The notes under the pieces were generated by a model that saw only the letters and a list, made by a program, of their open reading frames with translations, searched no databases and was not told where the DNA came from. From Heligmosomoides polygyrus polygyrus (lineage: Eukaryota > Nematoda > Chromadorea > Rhabditida > Heligmosomidae), in NCBI GenBank assembly GCA_947396885.1, contig OX377203.1, forward strand, positions 27,469,253-27,533,252: a stretch of DNA of 64,000 bases. The letters are read 5' to 3'. Both the position numbers and the translations under genes were made by a program. Position 1 is the stretch's first letter. Every line of letters begins with the position of its first letter. This document shows, one piece after another, positions 59,778 to 64,000 of this stretch.

Positions 59778-62700
59778 ATATTTAAAGACGCGAGTTACGG
59801 TCACATCATCTGATAAAAAGAAAAGAGTTAGATATTGTCATAGAACAATAAATACAACTCTATTACAGAAACGTAGACCGTTGAAAAAATATTCCATCAA
59901 TACATCTAACTTACTAGCTGGTTTTGAGATATTATAATAAAGTTTCGAAGCTTGAACAGAAAAACATACAACAGAGAGCGTGTAGCGCACTCGGAGAAGG
60001 TGCCGGCTGTATCGTATAGCCTATACCAGGTTCCTGGTTCGGATCTCCCTCAGGTCAACCAAGCCCTCTATCCCTCCGGGGTCGGTAAACTGATACCAGA
60101 CTCGTCTGGGAAGGATAAAGCGCTGACTTCTGCGTCGGCTGGCCTCCACAAGTATTGTGTGGCCAAGTATGCACTCAAGTCGCCTCCGCGACATCCCGTA
60201 GATGTAGAATGCGTGACGCATCCCAAGAGGGATTGTGTGACGCCGTGCTTTATCCTACAATAATTTTCAAACGACAATGAGTGCTCAAAGATAATCATGT
60301 CGAGTTAGTGCCACCCACTATCTGAACAGCTTAATCTCAGGTGGCTGCACGATTGACGTTGAACATGCGAGAAACGCAGAAGAAGAAATCCGAAGCGAAC
60401 TACTTGATGGATGTAGTTGAGGTATGAAGGGAGCTTCTCTTGTTTAGACCGCATCTTATTCCCGCTTCTCTGGTGTTTGTTTGATCGCTTCTATTCAAAG
60501 GCGTACGTCGACGACTGCGATTGCATCAGGTTCGCCGACTCCTTCACTTCGCCGCACGTCATCATCTTTGCTCTCAGCACAGACGACAAGTTGAGAGCAT
60601 TAGAGCGAATAGAAACCGCCAGAAAAAAGGTCTGCGGTTTGATGCTAACGCTGTTTGTTTAGAAGTCCTGTTAGTCGGCGAACTTCAGATAGAGACGAAG
60701 GACTGGGCATGTCCGGTGATTCTGCTTGCCTACCATGCTCCAAACTCTGGATCTATGCCGTACGACGTCATGAGGCAACTGAAAGAATTGTCGAAGAACG
60801 CGAATGTCTTTCGATGCATGGAAACTAATGGGCTAGGCCGAGTATGTTCTAGTCGTACTTCAAAATATTTCCACTATTTTCATTATAATGGGAGCTAACC
60901 AGTTACAGAGCAAAGCAGCCAGGTGTCTGCGCTTCAGCCTTTGCAGACGAAAGACTCGCTAAAATCTGCCTTTAAAATGCCTTCTTCTAAATGTGTCGAA
61001 GCAGTTAGATTCAATTATTGAGCGGAATTTTCGAAAGTGTCTATTTACTTCCGTATTCTTCAGTATGGCATACAAAAGAAGTAGAAATGAGCTAGCCAAT
61101 CAGCGCGCTGGCCATATACATCTGATCTAGGAGGTGTACCGTATGAAGCGGCTTGATTGGTCACATGCGTCCCGCCTCCCCCATGTAGGCCACTTTAACG
61201 ACTGTACCATTTTTCAACTGAATGCTCAGGAAAACGGAATAATTTAAATTTCTGTGTCTTTGTGACGTTTATCAGGGGCAACCTGACCCTTCTTCTCGTG
61301 CTAACACAACCTTTATCACCAGTCGTCTTGTCATCAGACTACTCCAGCGGGCGTCAGTAGCATGTCCATTCGTCCCTGTGGCGTGCCAGTTTGGTCCAGC
61401 GAATCCTCCCCGCTATAAAAATTCACGAAACGTGGTGTAGTTTTCCTCCAGAACTTTCACGAAGAAGTCCGAGCTACACGCTCTAACGCGTCCTGGTGCT
61501 CTTCTGACTCCGAGACCGGTCAATTACGGCATTCGTGCAGCCCGTATCAACAAAGGGCATCACATGACTGGTCCACCCAGTTTTCGATGACTTCTTTGGT
61601 GCAAAAGCTCAGAACTCATTCGTGTTCATACTGCTTTAATGGGGCAGTAGGGCATGTTTTCGAAATCCACGTCAACGCAGGAAGTACGTGTGGTGGAGTC
61701 GAATAGACGGTGACTAATATGAACGTTATTCATAGAAGGTCTCAGTAGTCCCAAGCAAGCCGCCAATATCCTGAGATCGTTAGATAGGGCTTTCCGTTTT
61801 TTCAAAGCCATCGGAGCTCAGCCATGCTGCTGCTAGAGGGAGCCAGAACTGTTCGGATTCAGTGTATCATACCAATACCAGGGCGCCCAACGCGTTCGTC
61901 CTACATTTCCGAGATTGCCCTCTGCTTGCGTTCCAGTAAGCAGTGCAGCTTTATGAGCTGGCTGGCAAACTTTGGGAATGAGCTGGCCACGACTAGGCTT
62001 AGCCTTAGGTCGCACTGCAGGTTTCCGCCATTTTCAATTTCTAGCTTCAAACGATCGTAGCTTCTTTCAGAATTAAAGTTTTAGTGTACGCAGAAACTCC
62101 AACATTTTCCACATATCTGCTAGGGAAGGCCACTGATAAACATTTTTTGTAGTGTATGATTGGGCAGCTTAAACTCATGAACTGTCGAAATACACTATTG
62201 ACATAGTACACGAAATTTCTCATTTGGAATCTAGGCGGTAGACGGCATACATGTTTATTACGGGATCGGAAGAAAATGAAACTCCAACCCCTGCAGTTGA
62301 GAATGTGAATTTTTCACAATTTTGGGTTGTCGCTCGGATGCGAACGAGCTCATTACTGTCCAAATTAGCTGACATTTCCATTAGGTTTCATAGCAAAATA
62401 TCGTCATCAGCATTTACTAAATCGGTTAGCTTGATTAAAGGATTCCGTTCTGAACTATATCATCAACAGATCACCAAATACCAAAAATGTTCCTTTGAGC
62501 GGCAAGGCATGTTGCGATGGCGCTAGGACGACAGTTATTGTCCGAATTTTCCACAATTAGCACAAACTCTCTCCTACTCTGCCTCATTTCAGAACCTTCT
62601 GCGTCACTGCTTCGCAGTTGCGCTGATGGCTGCGAGACCATTCCTGGCGAAAACCAGGGCGGAAAACGACGTGTGCATCTATGACGAAAAGATGGAGAAG

Positions 62701-62802
62701 CTGCGGGACAAACCTCGGAAGCCAAAAGTGGAACAAGAGTGTCCTAAGATCGAGGCTATCCAAAACAAGTCGCCGTTCAAGAAATCGTGTCGAATTCAGT
62801 AG
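56727..62802 (+). CDS. Ras/Rho-like small GTPase fold without nucleotide-binding motifs (candidate pseudo-GTPase)
   Basis: Six exons, all joined in phase 0: 56727-56798, 56852-56959, 60341-60421, 60501-60629, 60689-60841 and 62593-62802 (TAG), 251 aa. Introns 1 and 4 are tiny (53 and 59 bp). After a 30-residue N-terminal extension the order of elements follows a Ras-superfamily domain: strand VRCALISDCENLGLL where the P-loop (GxxxxGKT) should be, LMDVVEAYVDD at the DTAGQ position, VIIFALSTDDKLRALERIE like the strand and helix after switch II, CPVILLAYHAPN in place of NKxD/TQID, and NVFRCMETNGLGRNLLRHCF in place of the SA(K/L) motif and last helix. None of the nucleotide-binding motifs is canonical. 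The C-terminus is basic and ends FKKSCRIQ, a possible CaaX box with X = Gln (farnesylation type). The fold assignment is my reading by eye; it could be another alpha/beta protein. Intron 2 carries a perfect hairpin and a SINE, intron 5 a retrotransposon fossil. Confidence 0.6.
57828..57931. repeat. long near-perfect hairpin (48-bp arms, A8 loop)
   Basis: Left arm TTGGCACTAGTTAAAAGTTCC (first 20 or so bases) through GACTTCGGTCGAA at 57,875, eight A as loop, and the inverse from 57,884 to 57,931. One mismatch was found in 48 bp. It lies in intron 2 of the small-GTPase-like gene. Confidence 0.95.
58790..58850 (-). mobile_element. SINE-1 scrap
   Basis: CAGATAAGCCTGTACC and AATTCATCGACCCCAGAG match the middle of the family. 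Confidence 0.5.
59713..59776. repeat. TTTA microsatellite, about 16 units
   Basis: An uninterrupted TTTA run in intron 2 of the small-GTPase-like gene, close to an AT-rich stretch at 59,320-59,420. Confidence 0.95.
59976..60260 (+). mobile_element. SINE-1 copy, near full length, 80 bp before an exon
   Basis: A-box region GTGTAGCGCACTCGGAGAAG, B-box region TTCCTGGTTCGGATCTCC, GTCTGGGAAGGATAAAGCGC, AGAATGCGTGACGCATCCC and a short CGTGCTTTATCC tail. Confidence 0.88.
61310..61840 (-). pseudogene. degenerate RTE-type 3' fragment (family B)
   Basis: The plus strand reads CACCAGTCGTCTTGTCATCA, TCCATTCGTCCCTGTGGCGT, GCCAGTTTGGTCCAGCGAAT and CTTTCACGAAGAAGTCCG, clearly related to 17,903-18,070 and 21,421-21,590 but much eroded and with deletions. 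Lies in intron 5 of the small-GTPase-like gene, antisense. Confidence 0.75.
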
Positions 62803-63342
62803 CGCCCGCTGTTCTTCCCGACTCTGTCGCCTTCTGTGTGTTATTCTCGGGTATTCAAGGTGCATCTACATGTCTCTTGTCGATTCTTATGCTCTTTATT
62901 GCCAATGAACATTATGTACAACGGTACAACCTCTTCTTATCACGAGCACTCACACAGAAATCTCGCAGCGGAACACAATAATATGCTGCATCATTTGATA
63001 GGTAACCGGAAATTGCGAATTAACCTTCCTTGTCCTTATTGTCACGTGTAACCCACTATTCGAGCCATATGCTTGTTGTAACGAAGTCCTTCGATGGTTT
63101 GCAAAGCCGCAGTTCTCGCCATCGATTTCAGGGTTGGAACTCCACTGAAAATGCAGGAAATTGCGAAGAAACATCGACATCGAAACAACATTTGGATAAG
63201 ACCAGATGCTTTTCACTATTGCTCGTGCATTGTTGAATAAGCAGTGTTCATATCTAATATAATGGAACCATAACCGAAGATGTCTAACGATAAGAATTGT
63301 TGCGAAGGGCTCCTCAAGGGAGTAAATAAAAATAGAGGAGGT
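62803..63342. other. 3' flank of the small-GTPase-like gene
   Basis: No AATAAA close to the stop. No other feature supported. Confidence 0.4.
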
Positions 63343-63637
63343 AACTCAGAATAGGGAGCGTTGTACCGCAGCATCCTACTCCAGAATCCTGGTTCTGATT
63401 TCCAACCAGTGCTAATCAAACCTGCTCACCTTCGCGACATGTACCCCAAGCCTTCTATCCCAAGGGGATTGGCGAATTAGAACCAGACTTGTCCGGGAAG
63501 GATAAAACGCCGACCTGTACATCGGCTGTCCACCCCAAATGCGTATTGAAATCACATCCACCACACCCTGTAGAAAAAGCATGGCGTGACGCATTCCTAA
63601 AGGGATCTACTAAGGCCGTCTTTTATTCTAGCCTTAT
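63343..63637 (+). mobile_element. SINE-1 copy
   Basis: GGAGCGTTGTACCGCAGCAT (eroded head), AATCCTGGTTCTGATTTCC (B box), GAACCAGACTTGTCCGGGAA, AGCATGGCGTGACGCATTCC and a CGTCTTTTATTCTAGCC tail. Confidence 0.8.
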
Positions 63638-63879
63638 TTTAGCCTGAACTCAGAAGGACGCCAAATGAACGCGAAATTTTCGCGCTCTCAAGTGCTGGAA
63701 ACTTTGAGATGACAGATGTTGAAATGGAGAATGAAGTGGACCGTCTATAGGTTTGACATGCACCCACGCCAATCAGACCTTTCATTCCTGACTCGTCGAA
63801 TTGGAACCAGTCCTTCTTGCTACCTCTCACCACCACGGCGATACATTGTAAAAGGTCGTTGAGAGGTCCATCGCGGAGT

Positions 63880-63993
63880 ATGCAGCGCATCCTACCAGAA
63901 ATTTCCCGACGCCTACTTCTACTAGACATAGCCGTCCTGTCGGTCGCCTACGTAGCGAATACCGCATGTTCAGCATCTCAACCAAAACAGCAG
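63880..63993 (+). CDS. candidate first exon of a secreted or membrane protein (runs off the window)
   Basis: ATG at 63,880 opens a 38-codon frame ending CAGCAG|GTGATGG at 63,993. The peptide starts MQRILPEISRRLLLLDIAVL and continues SVAYVANTACSASQPKQQ: two Arg, a hydrophobic core of about 15 residues and a plausible signal-peptidase site after NTA or ACS. Phase 0 at the donor. The rest lies beyond the right edge, so the product is unknown. A chance open frame with a hydrophobic run is possible. Confidence 0.4.
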
Positions 63994-64000
63994 GTGATGG

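Noticed and set aside
59683..59937. 84-codon open frame beginning MSFFLVVPVCF
   Set aside because: Most of it is the TTTA microsatellite translated as FIYL repeats.
60630..60688. Alternative 33-bp intron ending at TTTGTTTAG (60,662)
   Set aside because: It would put a stop codon in frame. The acceptor at 60,688 keeps phase 0 and gives a more reasonable 59-bp intron.

Overview
The window is nuclear DNA from a nematode, most likely a strongylid such as a hookworm relative. The reasons are small genes with TTTCAG-type splice acceptors, an acceptor abutting a start codon as expected for spliced-leader trans-splicing, and a dense load of RTE-type retrotransposons, DD34D mariners and tRNA-derived SINEs. 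Reading exon by exon I recover four recognisable protein-coding genes, all on the + strand, plus one edge exon.

Left block (1-17,505): the last exon of a DRG2-type GTPase (stop at 185), then a complete four-exon TM2D2 gene (482-4,919, 198 aa), then a complete 13-exon AP-2 mu subunit gene (5,254-17,505, 436 aa). The gaps between stop and next start are only 296 and 334 bp on the same strand, so the three may form an operon. The AP-2 mu protein keeps its cargo-binding, phosphorylation and lipid-binding residues but is unusually divergent for this family. Its 7.9-kb tenth intron has absorbed two RTE-type retrotransposons, a Tc1-like remnant, a complete mariner and SINEs.

Middle (17,506-56,700): about 39 kb with no recognised gene. 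It holds two young RTE copies (one with a twin-priming type 5' inversion around an AAT microsatellite), older reverse-transcriptase fossils, several mariner copies (two head-to-head with a third between), about 15 copies or fragments of one tRNA-derived SINE, fold-back elements, elements with 21-bp subrepeats, AT-rich tracts and a tRNA-Gly pseudogene. Two exon-like open segments (41,016 and 55,612) remain unassigned.

Right block (56,727-64,000): a six-exon gene (251 aa) that aligns by eye along its length with small GTPases of the Ras/Rho group, yet has lost the P-loop, G3, G4 and G5 motifs while keeping a basic tail and a C-terminal CaaX-like CRIQ. I regard this candidate membrane-anchored pseudo-GTPase as the most novel protein here. 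The last 120 bp look like a signal-peptide exon of another gene running off the window.

No bacterial-type systems, CRISPR arrays or viral genes were seen. All exon models come from reading splice signals and family similarity by eye, without transcripts or database searches.
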